DNA from: Parvularcula sp038745625
GTDB taxonomy: Bacteria; Pseudomonadota; Alphaproteobacteria; Caulobacterales; Parvularculaceae
NCBI GenBank assembly: GCA_038745625.1
Contig: JBCDLG010000093.1
Coordinates: forward strand, 1-11,973
Length of the DNA: 11,973 nt
Reading direction: 5' to 3'
Shown here: one piece after another, positions 1-7,097 of the stretch
How the letters are laid out: each line of letters opens with the position of its first letter
How positions within the stretch are numbered: the stretch's first letter is position 1
Program-made: the position numbers and the translations under genes
The notes under the pieces: generated by a model
What the model saw: only the letters and a program-made list of their open reading frames with translations
What the model was told of the DNA's origin: nothing
Database searches by the model: none

Positions 1-1348
1 GGTCAACCCGCTGGCTGATGAGCTGCCGCTGCACATTCGCAAGGTTGCTTTCCGCCTCAAAGACGCGCGTCTGGATATCGAGCACGTCGATCAGCTCGGT
101 CTCACCCTCGCTGTAACGTAGCTGTGCAATGCGATAGGCCTCTTGGGCCTGACTTGCGGAGTCGGCCAGGAAGAACTCTCGTTGGGCCAGCACTGTGCCG
201 CTGTCCAAAGCGTTCTCCACCTCCTCAAAGGCCTCAATGGCCGTTTGCACATAGTCGGCGATGGCTTGGCGTTGCTCAGCATCCTGAATTTCGACCTCGG
301 ACTGGCGCAATCCACCATCAAAGATCGGCGCAGCGATATTGCCCGCGAGAGTCCAAGCCACATTGGCTGGATCAAGAAGGTTCGACAGCTGGCCAGAGGA
401 ACCGCCAATCTCCGTGGTCAAAGACACGGTGGGGAGGCGGGCGGCCTTGGCTTGCCGCAATTCGTTGAACGCCGCGGCTACGTTCCGCTCGGCGGCGATC
501 AGGTCAGGACGCCGCTCGAGAATCTCGGAAGGGAGACCTGCAGGCGGGGCTGGCGGCACTGCGGGGAGGGCCGTGCGCACTGCAAGATCCGTGCTCGGAT
601 AACGACCAAGCAAGACCTCCAGCGCGCGTAGGGCCTCACGTTTGGAGCCTTGCGCCTCCACCAAGCTGTCGCGAGCCCCGGCGAGGTCACTGCGGACAAG
701 GGCGAGATCCTGGGCCGAGGAGGTGCCGGTTTCAAACTTCACCTGGGTGATACGGGCGGTTTCGGTGAGGTTGTCCTGGCTCTCCCTTGCGATCCGCTCT
801 TGGATACCCGCCTCGATGGCGACGAAATAGGCCAGGGCGACCTGCGCCGCGATGGAGTATTGGGTGAAGATGTAATCTGCCTCCGCTGACTCAGCGCTGG
901 CAGCGGCGGCCTGCTGACCCGACCGGATACGGCCCCAAATGTCAGCTTCCCAATTGAGCTCGAGACCAGCACTGAGATCACCGTCAGAACTCGAATCAAT
1001 ATTGCCGCCTTGGCTTCCCCCGAGATTGAGGTCTACGCTCGGCCGCAGTTCAGCTCCCGCCTGGCGCGCTAGGGCGCGAGCGCGCTCCACATTCGCGGCG
1101 GCAGCCTGAAGGTTTCGGTTGTTCTCTTGCGCCTCGCGGACCAGCGCTTCGAGCACAGGGTCATTGAAGCTCTGGATCCAACCGACCTGAACCTCACCGA
1201 CCCGCTCGCGCGCCATCGCCCAAGCTTGGGGCGTTTCGGGGATATTGGGGTCTTCGCGCGTCGTCGACCGGAGGTCTTGGACGTTGGCGCAGCTGGCCAT
1301 GGTCAAGGCGAGTGCAGAAACCACAAGGCTTGATCGTAGGCGGAACAT
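1..1348 (-). CDS. NodT-family outer-membrane efflux channel lipoprotein (left operon), C-terminus cut by window edge
   Basis: Outer-membrane factor of the TolC/OprM/NodT type, expected to form a trimeric beta-barrel plus periplasmic alpha-tunnel that takes substrate from the adaptor-pump pair. The frame is open from ATG at 1348 to the left edge (449 codons). The N-terminus is a lipoprotein signal (FRLRSSLVVSALALTMASC) with the lipobox ending at Cys20. Two outer-membrane-efflux repeats follow: the first contains LNWEADIWGRIRSGQQAAAA, and the second opens with RRPDL at residues 279-283 and ends with YRIAQLRYSEGETELIDVLD. Probably only some 20-30 residues are missing, judged from family length. 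The start is supported by GGAGG five bases upstream. The gene lies 31 nt after the pump gene and is the third member of the left operon. Family assignment is firm; substrate is unknown. Confidence 0.95.
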   Translation of the reverse strand, partial: MFRLRSSLVVSALALTMASCANVQDLRSTTREDPNIPETPQAWAMARERVGEVQVGWIQSFNDPVLEALVREAQENNRNLQAAAANVERARALARQAGAELRPSVDLNLGGSQGGNIDSSSDGDLSAGLELNWEADIWGRIRSGQQAAAASAESAEADYIFTQYSIAAQVALAYFVAIEAGIQERIARESQDNLTETARITQVKFETGTSSAQDLALVRSDLAGARDSLVEAQGSKREALRALEVLLGRYPSTDLAVRTALPAVPPAPPAGLPSEILERRPDLIAAERNVAAAFNELRQAKAARLPTVSLTTEIGGSSGQLSNLLDPANVAWTLAGNIAAPIFDGGLRQSEVEIQDAEQRQAIADYVQTAIEAFEEVENALDSGTVLAQREFFLADSASQAQEAYRIAQLRYSEGETELIDVLDIQTRVFEAESNLANVQRQLISQRVD

Positions 1349-1353
1349 GGACA

Positions 1354-1358
1354 CCTCC
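1354..1358 (-). promoter_or_regulatory. Ribosome-binding site of left channel gene
   Basis: GGAGG on the minus strand, within TGGGAGGTGTCC, five bases before the ATG at 1348. It sits in the 31-nt gap after the pump stop codon and fixes the start that leaves a clean lipoprotein signal peptide. Confidence 0.7.
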
Positions 1359-1379
1359 CAAATGTTTGACGCGCGGCCT

Positions 1380-4300
1380 TTAGTCCTTGGCGCGTTCTGA
1401 TGCTTTGATACCGAACACCGTCGCATAAAGCGCCGGCAGAACAATCAGTGTAAGAATAGTCGCAAAACTCAACCCGAAGACAATGACCACGGCCATCGAG
1501 CGGAAGAAGATATCGCCCATCAGCGGCAACACACCAAGGACGGTGGTCAGGGCCCCCATGAGCACAGGCCGAACACGGCTGGCCGATCCTGAAAGGACGG
1601 CATCGTAGCGCGGCAGGCCATCGCCGATCTGAAGATCAATCTCATCGACCAGCACGATGGCGTTTTTGATCAGAAGACCCGACAGCGAGAGAATGCCGAG
1701 GATCGCCATAAACTCGAGCGGTGTGTCGGTGGCAAGAAGGCCGACCACCACGCCGATGATCGACATTGGTACGAGATACCAAATGATAGCTGGCTGACGG
1801 ATGGCATTGAACAGGAGGACAACGACAAAGACCATGGCCAGAACGCCGAGCGGGATCGTCCCCGCAAGTTCCGCATTGGCCTCGTCACTGTCGCCAATCT
1901 CACCTTTCCATTCAAGTGCATAACCTTCGGGAAGCTCGATCGCTTCGATCTGTGGGCGAACGATAGTCAGAAGATCCGAGGCAAGAACATCAGGGACGGG
2001 ATCGGCTTTCACCGTGATGGTCCAGACGCGGTCCTCACGGACCAGTTGGCTATCTTCCCATTTAAAGCGCACGCCGCTGGTGACCTCTGTCAGCGGAACC
2101 GTGTCGCCGGTGCGAGAGCTGGGCAGCTGGATGCTCGATGCAATCTCCGGTCGCAGGCGCTCACTATCAGGCGCCCTGTAGACGATCGGGATCAGGTCAT
2201 CGCCTTCGCGATAGGTGCCGACCACCGAGCCGCTAAAATTCGTCGCCAGGCTCTCCGCCAGGGTTTCGCGCGAGACACCCACACGGTTGCCGCGCTCGGG
2301 ATCATAAAATGACTCGATCACGGGGATTTCATCCCGCCAGTCGGTCTTCACGCCCTTGGCACGCGGCTCACGGAGCAAGATACCCAAAGCCTCGTTCGAA
2401 ATCCTGCGAAGTTCTGCTGGGTCGGGTCCAGAGAAGGCCACCTGGATCTTCGCGCCCGAGCTTGGCCCCAAGGTGTAGCGCGAGACACGCGATTGTGCTG
2501 CCGGGAACGCCTCATCGAGATAGTCCTGGATCTGGGTGATCAGGCCAGGGATCACGTCCAAATTCTCGGTCCGGACAATCAACTGGCCGAACGCGTTGTT
2601 GGGGTTTTCGGGATTGTAGATGAGCATATAGCGCATCGTTCCCGCACCGATCATCGAGTGGACATAAGATACACCCTCAAACTCGCGGATCACTTCCTCC
2701 ATAACCGCGATGTCTGCGTTGGTGACCTCGATATCCGTGCCCTCGGGCAGCCAGTACTCGACCGAGAGCTGCGGCGTCGTCGCCGATGGGAAGAACCCGC
2801 CTTTGACCGATCCAAAGGCGTAGATGGCGATCACGAACATCCCAATCGTCAGGAGGATGACGATGTAACGCGAGAACAACACGACCCGCATGAAACCCTT
2901 ATAGAGTCTGGTGAAAAAGCCGTCCTGACCGGCTTCCTTCGGATTCTTCGGTTCCTTGAAGATGATGTCTGCGAACAGCGGTACGATCGTCACGGCAAAG
3001 ATGAAGCTGTAGGACAGCGAAATCATGATGACATAGAAGAGGTGCCGGCAGTACTCGCCCGTATCGCCGGACGACAGACCAATGGGCGCGAAGGCGATGA
3101 TGCCGACGGCGGTACCGCCCATCAGCGCCCACTTTGTCTTATCGACGATCTCCATCGCGATTTCGAGCTTCTTCCGGCCCTGCTGCACGCCCACCAGGAT
3201 GCCCTCGGTGATCACAATGGAGTTGTCCACCAACATGCCCAGCGCGATGATCAGGGCACCGAGGGAGATCCGGTGCATCGGGATGCCGATCATGTACATC
3301 GTGACCAGCGTCGCGGCGATTGTGATCACCAGCGTGGCGCCGATGATGATCGACGAACGCGCGCCCATAAAGATGAACAGCGTGACCAGCACGATGACCA
3401 CGGCAGCGATCACGTTGGACGCAAAGCTGCTGACCGATTCATTGACTGCATCGCCCTGGTGATAGAATTCATGCACTTCGATGCCGATGGGCCGTTCACC
3501 GATCACTTCGTTGATCTTTGCGCGGATGTCTTCACCCATCTGGGCAACGTTTGAACCGCTGACATTTGACACGGCGAGGGCGATCGCTGACTCGCCATTA
3601 AAGCGGGTGATATAGGTCGCAGGATCCACGTAACCGCGGCGTATCTCTGCGATATCGCGGAGATAGATCACATCGCCAGCCTCGCCGCCGGTGACCACCG
3701 TGCCGCCAATCTGCTCGACCGAGGTGATCTCGCCCGTGGGATGGATCTCCAGCCGTAGGCTGCCAAGCGCTGCATCGCCAGCAGAGACGACGGAGTTTTG
3801 CTCCGCCAGGTCCACGAACACATTCTCGAGGCTGACACCGAACGCGGACGCCCGCTCGCGAGAGATCTCAATATAGATCCGTTCATCCTGCTCGCCTTTG
3901 AATTCGACCTTGGCGACATTGTCGACCGTCAGAATATCCGTACGCAGATTTTCGCCGTAGTCGTAGAGCTCTTTGATGGTGAACCCCTCGCCCGTGATGG
4001 CGTAGTAGATGCCGTAGACATCGCCATACTCATCGTTGACCAGCGGCTCGCTGGCACCGGAGGGCAGATCGCTGCTGACGTCGCGGATCTTGTTGCGCAT
4101 CCGCGTGAAGGTCGCCTGGAGATCAGGCTTGGTCGCGGAGAAGGCGAATTTGATTTCCACCTCCACGATCGACATGCCCCAATAGTTGTAAGAGGTGATC
4201 TCTTTCACCTCTTGCATCTCTTGGAGCTCGCTCTCGATCACGTCGGAGACTTCGTTCGCGACCTCGAGCGGCGTGGCGCCCGGATACTGGGTCACGATCT

Positions 4301-4436
4301 GCGCGATCCGGATGGTGAATTCCGGATCCTCAAAACGCGGCATCGAGTTGTAGGCGAGGGTGCCGCCAATGAGCGATCCGATGATGACGATCCAGCTGAT
4401 GAGCCGGTACTGAATAGCTGCTGCTGCGGGATTCAT
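1380..4436 (-). CDS. RND-family efflux pump permease (divergent AcrB-like branch, left operon)
   Basis: Inner-membrane proton-driven RND transporter of 1018 residues, the usual length. The architecture is standard: TM1 at about 12-30; a periplasmic porter/docking half; TM2-TM4 at about 341-412; TM7 at about 523-542; a second porter half; TM8-TM10 at about 862-930; and TM11-12 at about 961-1010. TM4 carries LGMLVDNSIV with Asp404 and Asn405, where AcrB has Asp407-Asp408. TM10 carries Lys924 (AcrB Lys940). Arg954 matches AcrB Arg971, but Gly961 stands where AcrB has Thr978. The porter loop SYVHSMIGAGTMRYMLIYNP has no Phe cluster. This looks like a distinct branch, neither CusA/CzcA metal pump nor classical AcrB/MexB. 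I chose the ATG at 4436 because it has AGGAG ten bases upstream and puts TM1 near the N-terminus. A start at 4532 would add 32 residues lying inside the adaptor gene. Substrate unknown. Confidence 0.95.
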   Translation of the reverse strand: MNPAAAAIQYRLISWIVIIGSLIGGTLAYNSMPRFEDPEFTIRIAQIVTQYPGATPLEVANEVSDVIESELQEMQEVKEITSYNYWGMSIVEVEIKFAFSATKPDLQATFTRMRNKIRDVSSDLPSGASEPLVNDEYGDVYGIYYAITGEGFTIKELYDYGENLRTDILTVDNVAKVEFKGEQDERIYIEISRERASAFGVSLENVFVDLAEQNSVVSAGDAALGSLRLEIHPTGEITSVEQIGGTVVTGGEAGDVIYLRDIAEIRRGYVDPATYITRFNGESAIALAVSNVSGSNVAQMGEDIRAKINEVIGERPIGIEVHEFYHQGDAVNESVSSFASNVIAAVVIVLVTLFIFMGARSSIIIGATLVITIAATLVTMYMIGIPMHRISLGALIIALGMLVDNSIVITEGILVGVQQGRKKLEIAMEIVDKTKWALMGGTAVGIIAFAPIGLSSGDTGEYCRHLFYVIMISLSYSFIFAVTIVPLFADIIFKEPKNPKEAGQDGFFTRLYKGFMRVVLFSRYIVILLTIGMFVIAIYAFGSVKGGFFPSATTPQLSVEYWLPEGTDIEVTNADIAVMEEVIREFEGVSYVHSMIGAGTMRYMLIYNPENPNNAFGQLIVRTENLDVIPGLITQIQDYLDEAFPAAQSRVSRYTLGPSSGAKIQVAFSGPDPAELRRISNEALGILLREPRAKGVKTDWRDEIPVIESFYDPERGNRVGVSRETLAESLATNFSGSVVGTYREGDDLIPIVYRAPDSERLRPEIASSIQLPSSRTGDTVPLTEVTSGVRFKWEDSQLVREDRVWTITVKADPVPDVLASDLLTIVRPQIEAIELPEGYALEWKGEIGDSDEANAELAGTIPLGVLAMVFVVVLLFNAIRQPAIIWYLVPMSIIGVVVGLLATDTPLEFMAILGILSLSGLLIKNAIVLVDEIDLQIGDGLPRYDAVLSGSASRVRPVLMGALTTVLGVLPLMGDIFFRSMAVVIVFGLSFATILTLIVLPALYATVFGIKASERAKD

Positions 4437-4446
4437 AAGACGGGCG

Positions 4447-4451
4447 CTCCT
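4447..4451 (-). promoter_or_regulatory. Ribosome-binding site deciding the left pump start
   Basis: AGGAG on the minus strand, ten bases before the ATG at 4436 and just after the adaptor stop codon (4453-4455). It favours this start over the in-frame upstream one at 4532, which would overlap the adaptor gene by 80 bp. Confidence 0.65.
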
Positions 4452-4452
4452 G

Positions 4453-5505
4453 TTAGCGCTCGTACCGGCGCACTTCGGCGCCCTCGAACAGATAGTTGCC
4501 GCCGGCTGCGACGATGGTATCGCCTGGCTCAAGGCCCGTGACGACCTCGACCTGTTCGCCGACGCCTTGGCCGACGACGATATCCCGCCTGGTGACCGTC
4601 GAGGTCTCGGGGTCGATCACCCACACATAGGGCTGTCCTGCCTCAGCAATGATCGCCGACACCGGTACGGTCAGCTGCTCGTTGAGTTCCTCTTCAATGA
4701 ACCGAAAGCGCCCCTCCACGCTTCCGGTCATGCCTGGCAGCACGAGAAGATCGGCTGGCGGTTGAAAGCGGAAGCGGGCTTCAAAAGTCTGTGAGCTCGA
4801 ATCCGCGATCGCTGCCGTTTCGGCGAGCTCAGCTGGGAAGGCGAGGTCGGGGGCTGCGTCCAGATAAACGATCGTGTCGATCGGCTCGAGCCGTTCGGCA
4901 TTGATCACAAAGCTCGCAGGCACCTGGATGATCGCATCGACAGAGTTCGTTCCCTGGATCGTCAGAACATCCTGCTGCGCTGAGACCGTTTCGAAGCTCT
5001 CCACATAAAGCTGTGCGACGATGCCGTCGAAGGGAGCAATCAGAACGGCGTCATCAAGGTCTTTCTGTGCACTGTCGAGATTGGCCTGCGCGATGTCGAG
5101 ATCGGCGCGGCGCTGATCATAGACGCTGCGGGCGATCGCGTTTTCTCGCAGCAGCCGTTCGGCCCGGTCGAACTCGGTCTGGGCATTGTCGAAGGTCGCC
5201 TGTGCGCTGGAGACATTGTTTCGGAAGGCGCGGGGGTCTAGCGCCGCCAGGACGTCGCCAGCGACCACCTCGTCACCTTCTTCGATCGTCAGCTCCAGCA
5301 GTTCGCCGCTCACTTGGAAGGCGAGAAGCGAGCTGTCCGTGGCGCCGATCACCGCAGGCAAACGTAAGGTCTGAAAACCCGATGACGGTGTAACAGTGAA
5401 CGTTTTCACCGGCCGGACGGCGCGCGAGGGCTCAGGCGCGGGCTCCTGACTGCAAGCAGCCATGGCCGTCGCTGCGATGATGAACAACAAGGAACGCTTG
5501 AACAT
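4453..5505 (-). CDS. RND efflux membrane-fusion (adaptor) lipoprotein, left operon
   Basis: Periplasmic adaptor of the HlyD/AcrA class, 350 residues, joining the left RND pump to its channel. The N-terminus is a lipoprotein signal (MFKRSLLFIIAATAMAAC) with Cys18 as the likely lipidated residue. Then come the first lipoyl half (about 62-93, LLELTIEEGDEVVAGDVLAA), a coiled-coil hairpin (about 97-153, containing RAERLLRENAIARSVYDQRR), the second lipoyl half (about 154-188, VLIAPFDGIVAQLYV), a beta-barrel (about 190-275) and a membrane-proximal domain to the end. The hairpin looks shorter than in the right-operon adaptor. The ATG at 5505 has GAGGG six bases upstream. A GTG start at 5559 would add 18 residues and bury the signal peptide. 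The gene is first in its operon, and the pump follows after 16 nt. Confidence 0.95.
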   Translation of the reverse strand: MFKRSLLFIIAATAMAACSQEPAPEPSRAVRPVKTFTVTPSSGFQTLRLPAVIGATDSSLLAFQVSGELLELTIEEGDEVVAGDVLAALDPRAFRNNVSSAQATFDNAQTEFDRAERLLRENAIARSVYDQRRADLDIAQANLDSAQKDLDDAVLIAPFDGIVAQLYVESFETVSAQQDVLTIQGTNSVDAIIQVPASFVINAERLEPIDTIVYLDAAPDLAFPAELAETAAIADSSSQTFEARFRFQPPADLLVLPGMTGSVEGRFRFIEEELNEQLTVPVSAIIAEAGQPYVWVIDPETSTVTRRDIVVGQGVGEQVEVVTGLEPGDTIVAAGGNYLFEGAEVRRYER

Positions 5506-5599
5506 AGAGGGCCCTCGACCTGCTAAATGACGTAAGGACCCCACCTGCGGCCCGTACACAACTTGTCGCTAGCAAAACCGCGCATAAATACAATATTAC

Positions 5600-5620
5600 C
5601 GCCGAATTATTATTTCGACG
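5600..5620. promoter_or_regulatory. Imperfect AT-rich palindrome, candidate operator
   Basis: The sequence CGCCGAATTATTATTTCGACG matches its own reverse complement at 8 of 10 base pairs around the centre base 5610. The core CGAA...TTCG arms are perfect. The position, about 95 bp from the left adaptor start and 290 bp from the right one, suits an operator for a dimeric regulator of the left operon or of both. No regulator gene is present in the window, so the binding protein is unknown and the role is inference. Confidence 0.4.
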
Positions 5621-5843
5621 GGTGGCCGACAAATAGACACCTGCAAATAAAGTCGAGTATTGAAGAAAACAGCAAAAAGTATGGCCGCAGGGCAACTGGG
5701 CCGACACGCGCATACGCACTTTTTCTACACGCTAGGCTTATCATAACAGATGTAGAGGCCCATGTGCACGTCGAGGGGACCAAATCTGCCAAATGCTCCC
5801 ATAGCGGCCTGCCATTTACGGTTTCATTGCAGGCGGTTGCGTA

Positions 5844-5892
5844 GATCGTCCTGGCAGGCGATGAGATGTCAGGGGCAGCGCCAGGATCGATC
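5844..5892 (+). promoter_or_regulatory. Potential leader hairpin ahead of the right operon
   Basis: TCCTGGC at 5849-5855 is exactly complementary to GCCAGGA at 5880-5886, a 7-bp stem with a 24-nt loop. GATC at 5844-5847 can also pair with GATC at 5889-5892 across a small internal loop. The 3' side ends four bases before the AGGGG ribosome-binding site of the right adaptor, so if transcribed the structure could affect initiation. A pair of protein-binding half-sites is the other reading. Both are inference. Confidence 0.3.
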
Positions 5893-5896
5893 AACC

Positions 5897-5901
5897 AGGG
5901 G
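5897..5901 (+). promoter_or_regulatory. Ribosome-binding site deciding a GTG start
   Basis: AGGGG lies eight bases before the GTG at 5910. It supports that GTG as the start of the right adaptor, giving a complete lipoprotein signal peptide with a good LVSC lipobox. Confidence 0.65.
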
Positions 5902-5909
5902 TTGGGTTA

Positions 5910-7088
5910 GTGCGAAAGACACATCAAAAAGAAGCGCGCGCGGGACTCACGATCATCCTTGCCTTGCTGCTGGTCTCGTGTGGCCCTGGCGGTCAGCAAC
6001 AGGGCGCGGACGGTCCGATGCCTGTTCGCGTGATGACACCCGACATCGAAATCGTTGAGATCTGGGACGACTATATCGGCCGGTTCACGGCGGTGGAGCG
6101 GGTCGAGCTTCGCCCTCGGGTGTCTGGCTACCTTGATGCCGTTCACTTCGCCGATGGCGCGATTGTTGAGGTGGGCCAGCTTCTGTTCACCGTCGACCAA
6201 CGGCCCTTCGAAGCGGCGCTCGCCAGAGCGGAGGCCGAGTTCGAGGCGGTGCGCACCCAGCGGAGCCTTTCGGAAGCGGAGCTTGAGCGCGCGCGGGAGC
6301 TCTTAGAAGCAAGGGCCGGAAGCCGGGAAGAGTTCGACCAGGCGCTCCAGGCCCGCGATGCCGCTCGTGCGAATCTGCAAGCGGCGGAGGCCGCCGTGCG
6401 CCAGGCGGCGCTGGACCTTGAGTTCACCGAGATCCGCGCGCCCATCAGCGGCCGCATCGGCCGCGATCTCGTCGATGTTGGAAACCTCGTCAGCGCCGAG
6501 CAGACGATGCTCACCACCATCGTCTCGATCGATCCCATCTACTTTGAGTTCAACGGGACGGAGCAGGATTATCTGCGTTACCAAGAGCTCGACAAAGAGG
6601 GGCGCCGCCGGAGTTCGCGTGAAGAGCCCAATCCCGTGCGTGTACGGATCTCAAGCCAGGACGAGTTCGCGATCGAAGGCGTGATGGACTTCGTCAACAA
6701 CGAGATCGATGCGCGGACAGGTACGATTTTAGGCCGCGCGCGTTTCGCCAATCCCGATGGTTTTTTGACGCCAGGTCTCTTCGGCGAGCTTCGTCTCTAT
6801 GCGCGGGACCCGTTCGAGGCGGTGCTGGTGCCGGACGAGGCCGTTCAGTTCGACCAGTCCCGTCAATTCGTATGGACCATCAGCGAAGAGGGGCAGGCCA
6901 CGATGCGCGTGGTCGAACTGGGGCGCCTCCTCGATGATGGACGCCGCATCATCGAGGAAGGTCTGACAGCGGACGATCAAGTGATCATTGGTAGCCTCGC
7001 CATTCTGCGCCCCGGTATGCCGGTGCAGCCGCTGCCGCCTGGACCACCTCCTGGTCAGGTCGCGGCTGGCGCCGCGATGCAAGAGTAG
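5910..7088 (+). CDS. RND efflux membrane-fusion (adaptor) lipoprotein, MexE/AcrA-like, right operon
   Basis: Periplasmic adaptor of 392 residues linking the right RND pump to its channel. It starts with GTG and a lipoprotein signal ending in the lipobox LVSC (Cys24). YIGRFTAVERVELRPRVSGY (about 55-74), leading into the first lipoyl half (about 67-98), is typical of MexE/AcrA-type adaptors of multidrug pumps. A coiled-coil hairpin rich in Ala, Glu and Arg follows (about 102-170), then the second lipoyl half (about 173-205, FTEIRAPISGRIGRDLVDVG), a beta-barrel opening with SIDPIYFEFNGTEQDYLRY, and a membrane-proximal domain. The C-terminus is Pro-rich (PLPPGPPPG). It is the first gene of the right operon; the pump ATG follows after 9 nt, with only weak Shine-Dalgarno-like bases, which suggests translational coupling. 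Family firm; substrate not readable. Confidence 0.95.
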   Translation: MRKTHQKEARAGLTIILALLLVSCGPGGQQQGADGPMPVRVMTPDIEIVEIWDDYIGRFTAVERVELRPRVSGYLDAVHFADGAIVEVGQLLFTVDQRPFEAALARAEAEFEAVRTQRSLSEAELERARELLEARAGSREEFDQALQARDAARANLQAAEAAVRQAALDLEFTEIRAPISGRIGRDLVDVGNLVSAEQTMLTTIVSIDPIYFEFNGTEQDYLRYQELDKEGRRRSSREEPNPVRVRISSQDEFAIEGVMDFVNNEIDARTGTILGRARFANPDGFLTPGLFGELRLYARDPFEAVLVPDEAVQFDQSRQFVWTISEEGQATMRVVELGRLLDDGRRIIEEGLTADDQVIIGSLAILRPGMPVQPLPPGPPPGQVAAGAAMQE

Positions 7089-7097
7089 GCGCTGGGC

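Larger units (their letters stand above)
5506..5909. promoter_or_regulatory. Divergent control region between two efflux operons
   Basis: This 404-bp stretch lies between the two adaptor genes, which point away from each other, so it should carry both operon promoters and their operators. Hand counting gives about 61% AT for 5571-5680, clearly above the flanking genes. I see no convincing protein gene: the open frames here overlap one another, lack ribosome-binding sites and match nothing I know. TATCAT at 5739-5744 is a possible rightward -10 but has no good -35 partner. TTGTCG at 5563-5568 followed by TAAATA at 5585-5590 is another weak rightward candidate. No leftward promoter stood out. 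Two structured elements inside it are listed separately. Confidence 0.75.

Noticed and set aside
2493..3554. Plus-strand open frame of 353 codons opposite the left pump gene
   Set aside because: It is rich in His, Asp and Arg with no recognisable domain and lies wholly antisense to a well-supported RND gene. It is the usual mirror frame of GC-rich coding DNA.
4437..4532. Upstream start extending the left pump by 32 residues
   Set aside because: It would overlap the adaptor gene and put a polar, non-conserved stretch before TM1. The ATG at 4436 has AGGAG and the usual family N-terminus.
3798..4541. Plus-strand open frame of 247 codons opposite the start of the left pump and the end of the adaptor
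   Set aside because: No domain, no ribosome-binding site, and low-complexity Asp/His/Arg composition. It is a shadow of the minus-strand genes.
5507..5516. Perfect palindrome GAGGGCCCTC over the ribosome-binding site of the left adaptor
   Set aside because: It has no loop, so it cannot fold as a hairpin, and a 10-bp GC palindrome is not rare in such DNA. Kept only as a possible protein site with no support.
5506..5559. GTG start extending the left adaptor by 18 residues
   Set aside because: It would bury the lipoprotein signal peptide. The ATG at 5505 has its own GAGGG site.
5563..5894. Open frames of about 93 codons on both strands inside the divergent control region
   Set aside because: They overlap each other, have no ribosome-binding sites and no familiar motif. 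The region is better explained as regulatory DNA, though a small peptide cannot be excluded.
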